From Alitta virens (taxonomy: Eukaryota > Annelida > Polychaeta > Phyllodocida > Nereididae): a DNA stretch of 64,000 nucleotides. The stretch lies in NCBI GenBank assembly GCA_932294295.1, contig OW028585.1, forward strand, positions 28,938,720-29,002,719. Direction: 5' to 3'. The notes under the pieces were generated by a model, which did no database searches, had not been told where the DNA came from, and worked only from the letters and a program-made list of their open reading frames with translations. This document shows positions 10,608 through 21,086 of this stretch, piece after piece; position 1 is the stretch's first letter, and the number at the start of each line of letters is the position of its first letter. The translations under genes and the position numbers were made by a program.

Positions 10608-11723
10608 TTATTCAAGTTTCTGTTGTGTACCATGTTCTTTTTCCCGATGTCTTGTTAATGTTTCCCTCCAGGCAAATCCTTCTCCGCACTCTCTGCACAT
10701 GTAGCGCTTCTCTTCGCTATGCATTCCCCACCAGTGTTGACTCAAGCCGACTTGTTGTTTAAATCCTTTTCCACAGACACCACAGATATAAGGCCTTTCT
10801 CCGCTGTGTGTTTTGACATGTCTGGACAGGACACTTTTCGTTCCAAAAGCTTTCCCACACACACTACAAGCGTGTGGTTTTTCACTACTGTGCGTCTTCA
10901 TGTGTTCATTCAGGCCTGTTCCAGTGCTAAATGCTTTCTCGCACTGACTGCAAATGTAAGGCTTCTCTCCACTATGTGTCCTAATGTGTGTGTTTAATGC
11001 ACCAGCATGCACGAATGTCTTGTCACACTCCTTGCATGTATAAGGTCTCTCTCCAGTATGTATCCTCATGTGTGTGATCAGTCCTGTTGAGTTGCCAAAT
11101 TTTTTTCCGCACACTTCACAAACATACGGCCTTTCTCCACGGTGTATCCTCATGTGTCGATTCAGGTTAGTTAGCTGACTAAATCCTTTGCCACACTCAC
11201 TACAAGGATAGGGTTTTTCATTAGTATGCGTCAAAATGTGGTTAGTAAGAATGCATTTCCGTGAAAAAGTTTTGTCGCACAGAGTGCACGGAAACGGCTT
11301 CTCGCCAGTGTGTTTCCTCATGTGTTTAGTAACATGGCCCTTACGTGTAAATGACATGCCGCAGACACTGCATAGAAATGGTTTCTCGCCATGGGACGTT
11401 CGTTCATGAGAAACCTTGTGACGTAACTTTTCAAACTGTACCCCACAGATTGTGCAAGCGTACCACAGCTTTTCGCCTTTGCCAGCCTGTGAGTTGCACA
11501 CGGAAGTCACCACACTCAAGTCTGCGCTTTCGCTGTGCTGTACATTAACAATAACAATATTAACGTTTTGGTTTCCATTGTGATCCGTGCCTAATTCCTG
11601 TCTTGGATTAGTTTTCAAAATCTTTTCTTTATTCTGGCAAATACTCTTTTCTGGTGACTCTATTTCTTCTGGTGGCCCTATTTCGTCAACCTCCAGTTCC
11701 AGATCTGTGTGACCTTCAATCAT
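10608..11723 (-). CDS. C2H2 zinc-finger protein A (10 fingers)
   Basis: An intact 371-aa single-exon frame. The first ATG is at 11723 (MIEGHTDLELEV), and the eight codons before it open at a GTG right after a stop, so they are not taken as the start unless an upstream exon splices in. An acidic N-terminus of about 85 residues includes the hydrophobic patch NVNIVIVNV. Ten tandem C2H2 fingers follow, from YACTICGVQF to YMCRECGEGF, mostly C-x2-C-x12-H-x3-H. Several joins use the canonical TGEKP/TGERP linker. Predicted role: nuclear sequence-specific DNA binding and transcription control. It lacks the two-block layout and helical repeat of loci B-F, so it is a distant member or a separate gene. 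The C-terminus is complete (stop at 10608). Confidence 0.88.
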   Translation of the reverse strand: MIEGHTDLELEVDEIGPPEEIESPEKSICQNKEKILKTNPRQELGTDHNGNQNVNIVIVNVQHSESADLSVVTSVCNSQAGKGEKLWYACTICGVQFEKLRHKVSHERTSHGEKPFLCSVCGMSFTRKGHVTKHMRKHTGEKPFPCTLCDKTFSRKCILTNHILTHTNEKPYPCSECGKGFSQLTNLNRHMRIHRGERPYVCEVCGKKFGNSTGLITHMRIHTGERPYTCKECDKTFVHAGALNTHIRTHSGEKPYICSQCEKAFSTGTGLNEHMKTHSSEKPHACSVCGKAFGTKSVLSRHVKTHSGERPYICGVCGKGFKQQVGLSQHWWGMHSEEKRYMCRECGEGFAWRETLTRHREKEHGTQQKLE

Positions 11724-12285
11724 GGCAGTCAAGGTCAAATCAAACACTTAGAAAATGTTCAGGCTTCCAAGTCAGATCTTGAGCCAGTTAATTTCCAGAG
11801 TAAAGCGCCCCACCTGCAACAAGAATTCAGCAATATTTACAATTTAGCCAGCATATTTATATACGGTCAACCTCACCTTGTCCATCAAAACAATCAGGAT
11901 TCACAACTCACTGTGTTGTTTAAATACGTTTTTGTATTGTATTACAATGTATTGCATTGCTTGGTCAGCTATAAATATCATGGCCAACTACACCAAGAGT
12001 CAGACAATTAAAGCTCCACTTTCTGTCAAAATTACTCTTTTCTAAAACTTCATCAGATGATTGAAATTAACCTTATTTGATCAAGACACACTAAATATGT
12101 GTAAGCTAATGAATCTATCAGGTGTTAATTACAAAAAATATAAAATACACTAATGTGAACACAGCAGTGTTTTTGCTGGCGGGAAAACTTTTTATTAACC
12201 ACAATCTTCTGCGGCTTAACTTTTCCTCTTAGCCAATCACGACCAACCATTCACGCTGCCTTCATCTAGTCAACACGCCATACTT
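11724..12285. other. Upstream region of zinc-finger gene A
   Basis: AT-rich, with no clear TATA box or exon. A possible acceptor (TTTTCTAAG on the minus strand) lies next to the coding frame near 11748. Confidence 0.4.
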
Positions 12286-12289
12286 TTTT

Positions 12290-13067
12290 CCTACATTTCA
12301 ACTGTGCTTGTTCATCACCAACCTCCACCACAGACAGCTGAGGTACACCACCAAAACATATGTTTCTGCAGTCTCATTTATACACCGCCTCCATGACACT
12401 ACTGACCCAACACATTCCTTCATTGTCCAGAAGACGTTGCAAGGCATTCTTAACCAGCCCGCCTCTGCAGAGCGACCAAGACTGCAACCAGTTACTAAGC
12501 CCTTACTTGCAAAACTCCTGTCTGCCCTTCCATTCGTCACTCCCAACCCTTACCTCAGTGCAGCCTGGGCAGCTGTCTTCTCCCTCTCCTACCATGCCTG
12601 CCTCCGTGCTGGTGAGGCAGTGCTTTCCACTAACGGCGACCACCAACTCAAACTTAGCCAGCTTGATCTCTCCCCCACATCGGTGACTATTAACTTTGCC
12701 AGCTACAAGCAAAGCAATCACCGAAACCCCATCCATCACAGTCACATCTGAACCAAATAGCCCTACATGCCCCGTACGTACTCTTGACACCTTCCACGCC
12801 TATCGAGGTACTTCTCCTGGCCCCTTATTTATTGTGCAGGCCAGCACACCCCTCACTTGTGCTGAATTCAGTACCCAACTGCACAGAACAATACAACACC
12901 TGGGATTACGAGGTACTGATTACAATACACACTCGTTCCGTGTAGGCCGTACCGCCCAAATGGCACTGGACAACCACAGCGACACTACCATCCACACTGC
13001 AGGGCGTTGGAAGAGCTCAGCCTATCTGAAATACATACGCCCAACAAACTCTGTTCTACCCCCTTGA
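12290..13067 (+). pseudogene. Tyrosine recombinase of Crypton/DIRS type, frameshifted
   Basis: The N-terminal part (about 12290-12725) has a SAM-like core-binding region (TTKTYVSAVSFIHRLHD) and the first catalytic arginine box (SYHACLRAGEA). After a frameshift near 12725-12735 the C-terminal part continues to a stop at 13067. It contains NSPTCPVRTL, the HxxR box (NTHSFRVGRTAQMA) and GRWKSSAYLKYIRP with the probable tyrosine nucleophile. Such recombinases mobilise Crypton and DIRS/Ngaro elements of invertebrates through circular intermediates. No reverse transcriptase is adjacent, which favours Crypton or a fragment. All catalytic boxes are legible but lie in two frames, so the copy is inactive as sequenced. 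Confidence 0.75.
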
Positions 13068-13502
13068 ACACCCCCACAGCGTACGCTGGGGGGTCTTTTG
13101 CCACAGCGCATGCTGGGCAAACCTACCTAGACTTATGCTCACCACCACCACCCACAGTGTACGCTGGGGTGCCTCTTGCCATACCTTGGGATTCCGCTAC
13201 GCCCTCCTATTGAGTGCTTCGCTATGGCGCTCTTTTCGAGAGAATCCCTCACTGACTCATTTGGTAAACACTTCATTCCTTACCTCATGTCAAACTTTTA
13301 TAATCATTTGCATTTTGTCTATTTTATATCTAACCCTAGATAGTTTTTATATTGTACATTGTAGACTTTTATATATTCAAAACTTTAACTGTTAATCATT
13401 ATCAATTGTGCGTTATATTTTGTATTCCTTGTATTAACTATTAGCTTATCCGTCCATTGAATATGTTCTCTGTAATGATTTACATCCTTTGTAAACCAAG
13501 GG

Positions 13503-13684
13503 TGGGTGGATTTAGGGCTTTACGTCCTGTATTTCTGCACCAGTTGGGCTAATTAGGACAGGCAGAGACCATGGCAATGAGACGAAAGAGGAAACAGCCA
13601 TCCAACTTAGGCTCGCCTGGGAATCGAACCCGGGACCCAGCGGTTGGAAGCCCAGAGCGCTACCTCTGAGCTAGGCCCCCACCC
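13503..13684 (-). mobile_element. tRNA-Gly-like SINE, copy 1 (full length)
   Basis: Read on the minus strand it begins with a tRNA-like head (GGGGGCCTAGCTCAGAGG as A box, CTTCCAA as a glycine-TCC-like anticodon loop, GGTTCGATTCCC as B box). A conserved body and a CA-rich tail follow. A perfect 14-bp target duplication, TTGTAAACCAAGGG, flanks it (13489-13502 and 13685-13698). This marks L1-type retroposition of a pol III transcript. Confidence 0.88.
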
Positions 13685-13933
13685 TTGTAAACCAAGGGAC
13701 ACATGTAGCATTTACATTGATCTTTTAAAAAATAAAATTTATTTTTATACCCAAAACTCTCTTTGTTTTCCTTGCCAGCATCATTACCCATTGTTGAGTG
13801 TTGTAACGTCATCACTCGGTTTGTTTACATATTGGATTTTTGACAGCATGCAAAATTAAATACTGGGTGCAGTTTATTTATTTTATAGAGAGATAGTGAA
13901 CCCAGCAAGCCTCTGGATGGTAGGTAATCAGTA

Positions 13934-14084
13934 GTTGGTTGATTAGGGCTTTACGTCCTGTATTTCTGCACCAGTTGGGCTAATTAGGACAGGCAGAGAC
14001 CATGGCAATGAGACGAAGGATGAAACAGCCATCCAACTTATATTAGGCTCGACCGGGAATCGAACCCGGGACCCAGCGGTTGGA
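13934..14084 (-). mobile_element. tRNA-Gly-like SINE, copy 2 (5'-truncated)
   Basis: Same family, truncated within the tRNA head at the anticodon loop. The B box is intact. The 13-bp duplication TAGGTAATCAGTA flanks it at 13921-13933 and 14085-14097. Confidence 0.87.
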
Positions 14085-14620
14085 TAGGTAATCAGTACTA
14101 AGAAGACAATGAAGGGAATGCAATAGATTTTGGCCACTGTCATTTTGAGTGACAATCCAGCTTTAAGCTAAAGCTTGGTGTCTATCAGGGCCGGATTGGA
14201 TCAACCAAAACTCCCATCTTCCCGGCTGCCCAATCTGGCCCTGGTGGCCACAATGTGAAGTAACTATTCAGTTAGTTTCCTGTCTACAAGTAGTCTGAAG
14301 TAGACTGCTTAGTAACGTTCATGCGACTGCGAATAGTCTACAGAAAGTAAAAAGCATTTAATTGGTGACCTTCTTTTATATCGCTACGCACATTCAAAGG
14401 TACAGCGAAACGCACAAAATAGTTCTTATTTCACCGCTCCAGACTGACGTAGTCACAGCGTACAATATCGTTATATTACGGTTTTGTATTCCTTCAATGG
14501 TAATTAACAATAAAATCGGGACCATAGGTCAAATCGGCCTGCATAGGTCAAATCAGCCTGGGTTAGTTGTGAGAGCATTGGTGAGTTGCTCAAAATGAGT
14601 TTCCAGAAACCCTCGGGACT

Positions 14621-14893
14621 AGTTTCATAAAATACGGTCGACTCAAGCTGTCTGTAGCGACCTGTACTTGGCTGTGGTCTAAACATGCTAAAGCCAGCTG
14701 CTTCTGTCCACTTCTATAGCTAATAATCGGCTTACATCTATCACCAGATGAATACAAACCTTGGTAAATGTAAGATTAATATATCATAAATACATTGTAT
14801 GTACTATTAAATCCGGTTTTGAGTAGCCAGCTACGACAGCTTTGTCTAGTTTCAATTTGACAGGCCATTTTTAATGAAATTAGCTGTACCTTG
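14621..14893. repeat. Dispersed block R1, copy 1
   Basis: AGTTTCATAAAATACGGTCG and the following 250 bp recur at 28947-29187 at high identity. On the minus strand both copies carry an ATG-initiated frame starting MFRPQP and continuing with YRQLESTVFYET. It could be a MITE or a duplicated upstream exon. Function unknown. Confidence 0.65.
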
Positions 14894-15011
14894 CTATTAT
14901 AACTTGTTTAAGGGCTATAGTAAGGGGCATTAATTAAAAGCTTTAACAACTGGCAGAAGCCTTGCAAAGTTGCTTGTACACAAAGCAAGGCCGCTTGAGG
15001 TAACTAATACA

Positions 15012-15307
15012 GTGGACCCTCATTAATCCGAACTTTGTATAACCAAATCCCGCACTATCCGAACGAATTGGCTTGGGAACGGATCTGCACAATATTATTT
15101 AGACTCGTTAAACTGAATCCTGCAGTTTCCGAATCAGAACGGTCATTTTGGGCACTAAATGACTTTTTCATATGCTTGAGCAATTCGCTAATCCGAGCTT
15201 TCGGTAGTTGTATTATTTGTACCTTGGAGAAATTAGAGCAGGAGGGAACACCGAGGTACACCAAAGGTAGAATCACCGTCTCGCCAAAAGCATAATGACC
15301 AAAGAAC
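15012..15307. mobile_element. Possible pogo/Tigger-like MITE
   Basis: The left end CAGTGGACCCTCATTAATCC resembles pogo-family termini. The far end (CATAATGACCAAAGAACC) is only weakly inverted to it. A similar far end occurs near 34938-34957. Non-coding. Confidence 0.45.
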
Positions 15308-15309
15308 CT

Positions 15310-16905
15310 AATTATGGACATTATTTGCTAGTTTACCTAGTTAAACAAAATGATTAAACTATGTAGCTGATAGGCTGAGTATAGACTTAAGAAATCCTCT
15401 CTTAAAAATACAAGAGAAATGGATTCATATTTTTTTTATTGCGTGCTTGTCAGAACAAGAATTGCGTAAATGCAGCACGTGAAAATCTTATTATTCTGTA
15501 ATTTCATTGTTAGACCTTTATTACCATAAGCCAGCCTATAAGAGAAATTGATTAATTTACTGTAGATGAGTAAACGAGCAAACCATGTACATAACTAGGT
15601 TGCTGGGCTGTGAGGTGACGACACAGTGTCATGTACTTTGCCCGATTAATTGGGAAGGCTGGCTGCATGGTCAGTCATGCATGCTTCATGTACAATGGCA
15701 TTGCACTGGCTGGATCGCTTCTTTACTTCAGACAATAAATGGTACCTTCAGAGGCAATGGCCAAAATAACACTATATATGTCCTACCACCCAGACCACCA
15801 AGCTGGCATACAATATATATTACATATACAATAAATATAATTATTTCTTGTATATATGTTATGACAAATTGCAGTTGATGTATGTAATATGAAATAAATG
15901 ATTCTGAATTCATATCATTTGAATGTTGACAAATGTGATACACCAATCATTGCAATGCAGGCTTTCTCAGTTCTGTCCATGCATGAATACATGTCTTAAG
16001 TGCTCTTAATTGAATTGGTATGCACTGCCCTAACACAATTGGTCGACATAATGTCTTAATTGATTCAATGCATTGCACTGATTTTTACTCTAAAAAGAAC
16101 TTGCCAGTGTATAGGTTATACAGTATGGATTCCAATGGCTTCCAATTACATATTGTAATCAAATTAAGTATCTTAATTTGTAAGCTCTTTGTAGCTATTA
16201 AATTAATTGTGACACAATTAAGGTAATATAGTAGTGGTTTCTGTAAATTCAATTAAAATGTGCAATACATATCAAATCTCTATCTAGATATATGTCCATG
16301 AATTCAATATACAACCTGCATGCCTTAATTACTATTAATCAGAGGCACTGGCCAAAATAAGGTCATTGACATTTAACTTTAATTAATCTGGATCTTATAT
16401 GTTGTTGTGTTGTGGATATAACAATAATGATCTATTAATTGCTCACATTTAATGTCATTTATCATACAAGCTCCACTTGCCTTCGTCAAGTCACATAGGA
16501 TCCATTGCCTGCTGTTATAGCTGCCTGTTACTGCGTGCTATAGAGAAGTGACCCAGAATCAGCCTGGTTGCTCTTGCCATGTGACGTGTGCAAAATTGAC
16601 CTAGATAACAGGACTGGCTGGGTTGCTTGACCTAGATGGCAATGACTGCCACTGATCTGATCTCACAGAACAACTGATTCAGTCTGATTAATCAACATAA
16701 ATTGAATTTCATTATTATATTAACAATGATTAAGTCAAACATGTCAGACAGTCACCCAAGTAACTGATTAAAATGCATGTGGCCATTTCACATTGTTTTA
16801 AGACAGCCTTGCGGGCGGCTGAAATTCTGTGCAAATTCAGTCCGCGGGAAGTGGCCATATGACCTATTTAAAGCGAGTGATAGTTCTATAAAAGTGGCCA
16901 CCAGT
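15310..16905. other. Non-coding AT-rich stretch
   Basis: Rich in TTAAT and CAATTGAAT-like words, with no supported exon, RNA gene or clear repeat boundary. Confidence 0.5.
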
Positions 16906-16910
16906 ATAAA

Positions 16911-17081
16911 CCATAATAAATGTCCACTGTTTTTTTGGGCATATTTTTCTGTGAATGGCATGGATCACTTATAAGCAAATCCCAACTTTCTAAACACAAA
17001 AAAAAGGAACCCCCTCTTAGCCCTTATCCATGTCATTTGCGCCAAAATATGTCCAAAAAATACTGGACATTTTATTATGGA
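16911..17081. mobile_element. Long-TIR MITE
   Basis: The left arm CCATAATAAATGTCCACTG and the right arm (reverse complement CCATAATAAAATGTCCAGT) pair imperfectly over about 55 bp, including a GGCATATTTTT/GGACATATTTT segment and an inner ATGGCATGGAT/ATGACATGGAT segment. Non-coding. Confidence 0.7.
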
Positions 17082-17337
17082 TCCTAGAATAATAGCTCAG
17101 TTGGGCAGGTACAAAACATAATGTGCACAGCAGCAACCCTCGGCTAAGACAGGGTGCTTAATTACTATACAGGTACATGTGCATCATCGTATCATGTTGA
17201 GTAGCCAGAACCAACCTACATTGCATTACATGCAGAACGACTTCCATAGGAAATCTTGGAATTTGACATTTTTGACACAGTTTTTTCAATATATATAAAC
17301 ACGTTAGCATACCATATTTCGTTGTTATGTACACGAG

Positions 17338-17525
17338 TGTGTGTGTGTGTGATTAGGGCTTTATGTCCTGTATTTCTGCACCAGTTGGGCTAATTAGGAC
17401 AGGCAGAGACCATGGCAATGAGACGAAGGATGAAACAGCCATCCAACTTAGGCTCGACTGGGAATCGAACCCAGGACCCATCGGTTGGAAGCCCAGAGCG
17501 CTACCTCTGAGCTAGGCCCCCGCCC
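17338..17525 (-). mobile_element. tRNA-Gly-like SINE, copy 3 (full length)
   Basis: A complete copy with A and B boxes on the minus strand (B box complement GGGAATCGAACCC at 17460-17472). The 3' tail is (CA)n, seen as GTGTGTGTG at 17338. The 9-bp duplication GTACACGAG lies at 17329-17337 and 17526-17534. Confidence 0.88.
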
Positions 17526-17534
17526 GTACACGAG

Positions 17535-18213
17535 GAGTGCCGTTTACTATAGTCTTGCATTCAGATTTGACTGAAAAAGCCACTGAAAACATATTTTAAA
17601 AGAGCATTTTCATAAATTCACATTCGCTTGTTCATGATTTCACCATTGCCATGCCCCCAGCAGTCACATGATGGTGGGGCCACTGTGCCTGTACAAGCTT
17701 TGTTGATGTTAAACATTGGTGAACAATTTGCTTGTTATTGAATTGGAATCATGTTGATATTTTAATTGTAAACATCAAATTGACAGAACTAAGGACTTGG
17801 CAGCATTATTCTGTGTGAATCTTATTATCCACTAGGGGCGTTGTACGTTGGAACATCGCCATAGCCCTCTAGTGAGCATTTGCAGAACTAGGCAGCAATG
17901 GCTGTCATGCATTATCAACAAAATGTGAATCCAAGAATGGCACAGAAATTGATTAAAATTGGAAGAAATCAACCATATCTGAGTGCCGGACAATAGAAAA
18001 GAGGTACGTCTAAACCTAGAGCAGGTGTATTTCATTTGGCAAACGTTTATTAGACTAGTTCCCACAAAAGGTCGAAAAACAATTCCCATATTTTTGTATG
18101 TAGGCCTTTGTAACCCTGTCCTGTGGACAGGAGACTTGTAGCTACATGTTGAGTAATTGTTTGTCCCAAAATTTGACTGTCAATCACTCCTACCAATGAT
18201 ACTTCACACTCAG
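17535..18213. other. Non-coding stretch
   Basis: No supported gene. CCACTAGGGGCGTTGTA near 17831 is the inverse of CGCCCCTAGTGGATC near 8258, hinting at a further dispersed repeat. Confidence 0.4.
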
Positions 18214-18215
18214 GC

Positions 18216-18412
18216 AGTGGCGAAGCTATAGGGTTAGCAGAGTGGAGGGGGGGGGGGGCACTCAGAGGGCACAATGTTTTTGTTTTTTTCTACTTTAGGT
18301 TCTTTTCTACTTTAGGTTTTTTCTAGCCAAATTTGGGGGGGGGGGGAACCTGGGGGGGGGCACAGCCTTTGATTGGGGGGGGGGGCCACATTCCCCCCAG
18401 AGCTACGCCACT
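18216..18412. mobile_element. G-run MITE with AGTGGCG ends
   Basis: Terminal inverted pair AGTGGCGAAGCT / AGTGGCGTAGCT (one mismatch). The interior has several runs of nine or more Gs with potential for G-quadruplexes. Non-coding. Confidence 0.65.
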
Positions 18413-18969
18413 CCTTCAGTAATTCTGGACATTCAAAAAACAAGCTAAAGTACATCAAGTCATTCAAGTAATTATCAATCTCCTTCTACACCAAAAGATA
18501 TTTGTGAAAATCACATGCTACACATGACTGAGCATTTTCTGTACACTTATTTGAGAAGACTGTTGCATGTCATATATATGACAGCATGTTAATTCTTTGA
18601 CAAATTGATGAAAATCACATGCTTTCAATCAGAGCATTTTCTAAAAATTTGATGTGGATGCCATATATGACGCTGCATCTTTTTATCCGCATGCTACACA
18701 TAACAAAGCGCATCTATATACAGCAAACAAACACATTTTAATCGAATCGTCATTTGAATCACTTGCTTCATCGGCCTATATCTATAGGAAAGAATTTTCC
18801 TAGACAACCATGACTAGCTTTCATTATGAAAATCACATGCCATTGCTGACTTGCATTTTAAGCTTCCTCCATGATGTAACGATTGCATCAATCAGGCGGC
18901 TGAATTCGGGCCTACTGAAGTTTTTCATGAATAATGCCAATCCTGCATCATGTACCACAGTTCAGATGA

Positions 18970-19175
18970 CAATTCAGTCTCCGATCCAGCAACACATACC
19001 CTACTTCTGTCTCCAATCCAGCAACACGTACCCCAGTTCAGTTGACAATCCAGCAACACGTACCCCAATTCAGTCTCCAATCCAGCAACACATACCCCAG
19101 TTCAGTTGACAATCCAGTCTCCAATCCAGCAACACGTACCCCAATTCAGTCTCCAATCCAGTACCCCAGTTCAGT
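18970..19175. repeat. Minisatellite, CCAATCCAGCAACACGTACCC unit
   Basis: A core of about 20 bp (AATCCAGCAACACGTACCCC) alternates with CAGTTCAGTTGAC or AATTCAGTCTCC spacers in about five or six imperfect copies. Confidence 0.8.
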
Positions 19176-19297
19176 TTTTTAGCAAAAACTGGTAGCTACT
19201 GGTTGAGAAGAAGACTAGTTCCATGCAGTAGTTTAGACTTCTGATGGCTGCATTTCCTCCTAATCGTAATCAAAGAACCTCACAGACATTTCAGGCA

Positions 19298-19387
19298 ACT
19301 TAATTGGGCCTAACGCCAGTCATTCTGACTTAATTGGGCCTAACGCCAGTCATTCTGACTTAATTGGGCCTAACGCCAGTCATTCTG
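19298..19387. repeat. Three perfect 30-bp tandem repeats
   Basis: The unit starts ACTTAATTGGGCCTAACGCC and ends AGTCATTCTG. Three identical copies are directly abutted, so the expansion is recent or assembly-supported. Confidence 0.92.
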
Positions 19388-19408
19388 GCACAATATATAT
19401 ACAAGAAA

Positions 19409-20265
19409 TCAGATTTTCCATAAAGCTTTTTGATATCTCCGCTAGGTGGCTACTGGCAGAATGCTGCAATCCTGTTGGTTGCACAGCTTCCCACCCTAGA
19501 TTCTGATTGGTTGAAGCAAGGGGACACCAAGCGGCAGTATTCTAGTGCATTTTAATGTTTATTTCATGCCTTTGTTTTAATGAATTTAGCTTCTTTAATT
19601 TACTTGTGCTTTTGAATCCAATGGCAAGACTAATATTGCACTGAAAAGCAAATTGAGTAATTACTGAAGAAGGCAGACTTGTGAGGTGTCACAGTTTGAG
19701 GTGTTATGTGAAGATAACCTTAATTATTCAGACAAGACTTGCTGTTGGCATGGATTGAGACAAAATGTTGTATAATGTTGTACAAAAAATTTGAAGACTT
19801 AACAATTACATCATAGGCAGTCTTAATTTTGAAAATCCCCTTCAACATGGGGATAAACCACAGGGGCATATAAGAGCTTACACCAATGTTGCCAAGTGCC
19901 CATTTCACCTGGGTGGGGTGAGGCCGAGGTTCAGGATGAAGAGTCTATTCACTGAGCAGCCCTGAATTCAGCAAGACATAAATCTTCCTTCTCTTTTACT
20001 AATTTTACTTGTAGACATAGAAGATCATAACCAACTTATTCCATAAATATAATTTTCTCATGGAAATACCAAAAATCAATTGATTCAATATATTGAATAC
20101 TGCTAGTTTCACCCATTACATGTTAAAAAAATTAAAATGCACTAAAAAAATACTGCTTTTAGGATGCACTTTGCTTCAGCCAATCAGTCAAGGGCGGTAA
20201 CTTTATAATTCCAGTATTGTCGTAGCCACCTTGTGAAAATATTGACAAACTTCCGAACAAAAATG
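19409..20265. mobile_element. Two old, oppositely oriented M1 MITE remnants
   Basis: The left remnant (19409 to about 19720) keeps CGCTAGGTGGCTAC, a TTCCCACCCTAGA block and GCAGTATTCTAGTGCATTTT. The right remnant (about 19941-20265) is the reverse orientation, with GAGCAGCCCTGAATTCAGC and ATGCACTTTGCTTCAGCC. Both are strongly mutated compared with the copies at 8512 and 23979. Confidence 0.55.
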
Positions 20266-20299
20266 CTACCTCATAATTACCAGGTGGAAACTTTAAAAA

Positions 20300-21085
20300 A
20301 GTTTCTCATAGATTGGAACACTTCTTTGCTATTTGGCCTCCAGATATCAATCTTATTTTCATAATGTAACTGTGTCCCTGAAGCCATAAGACCTGACTTG
20401 GCACATTGCAATATAAGGCCTATATATCCTCAATAACGTAAATGATCCAAACTTGGAGATAACAACTTACTTAAACATAAATTGCAGCATTCTTGCTGTA
20501 TCAGTCTTTAAAATATTAACTTATTCAAAAACGGGTATATATTCATTATGATTTAATTAGCTTAAATACTTTGCAATTTACATACAAATTCAGGATCATC
20601 CTATAATACATTTAACACAACTGACAAGAAATACAACAAACCGTAACGCCCGAGAAAATTTTCAATATATCAGAGCATTAACATATTAAATACACTGTTC
20701 AAGCGTATCGACCATTGTATTAGCAGTTTTGCCCAAAATAATCCACTGGTAACCCAGCTTCCATTAGAGCAGTTATGCTGCTCTATCAAACACAAGACAA
20801 AGCCAAACTGTTGACAGTTTAACTATTTATGTTACAGACGGTGGCACTTGCTGATAATTTTAATCAAGAGCCATGGTAAGCTGACAGTACACTATTTTTT
20901 ATTTTATTTTGAGTGCGATATGATATTTGATTCTTAATTACAAAGATTTGAAACTGTTGAATTACGCACAAATAACCAGTTAATTATCTTATTATCTCTT
21001 ATGTATTATGCACATGTAATCGTGGTAATCAAACGGATCTTCTTTTTTTTTTGCAAGTTTGCTATCTGCAAACATTCCTCAATTA
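20300..21085. other. 3' flank of zinc-finger gene B
   Basis: AT-rich sequence without coding potential. It probably contains the gene B 3' UTR, but no single polyadenylation site can be chosen. Confidence 0.4.
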
Positions 21086-21086
21086 A

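Noticed and set aside
11724..11747. GTG-initiated N-terminal extension of zinc-finger gene A
   Set aside because: Nuclear genes of animals start at ATG with very rare exceptions. The same reasoning moved the starts of C (from 27394 to 27355) and F (from 51995 to 51971).
13604..13684. tRNA-Gly gene on the minus strand
   Set aside because: A and B boxes are present, but the acceptor stem does not pair and the sequence continues into a repeated body with target duplications, so it is a SINE head.
15035..15321. Overlapping frames of 86 and 88 codons on both strands
   Set aside because: Both fall in a likely pogo-like MITE. Two-strand openness is typical of chance.
19298..19387. CRISPR-like array (30-bp repeats)
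   Set aside because: The repeats abut with no spacers and the genome is eukaryotic.
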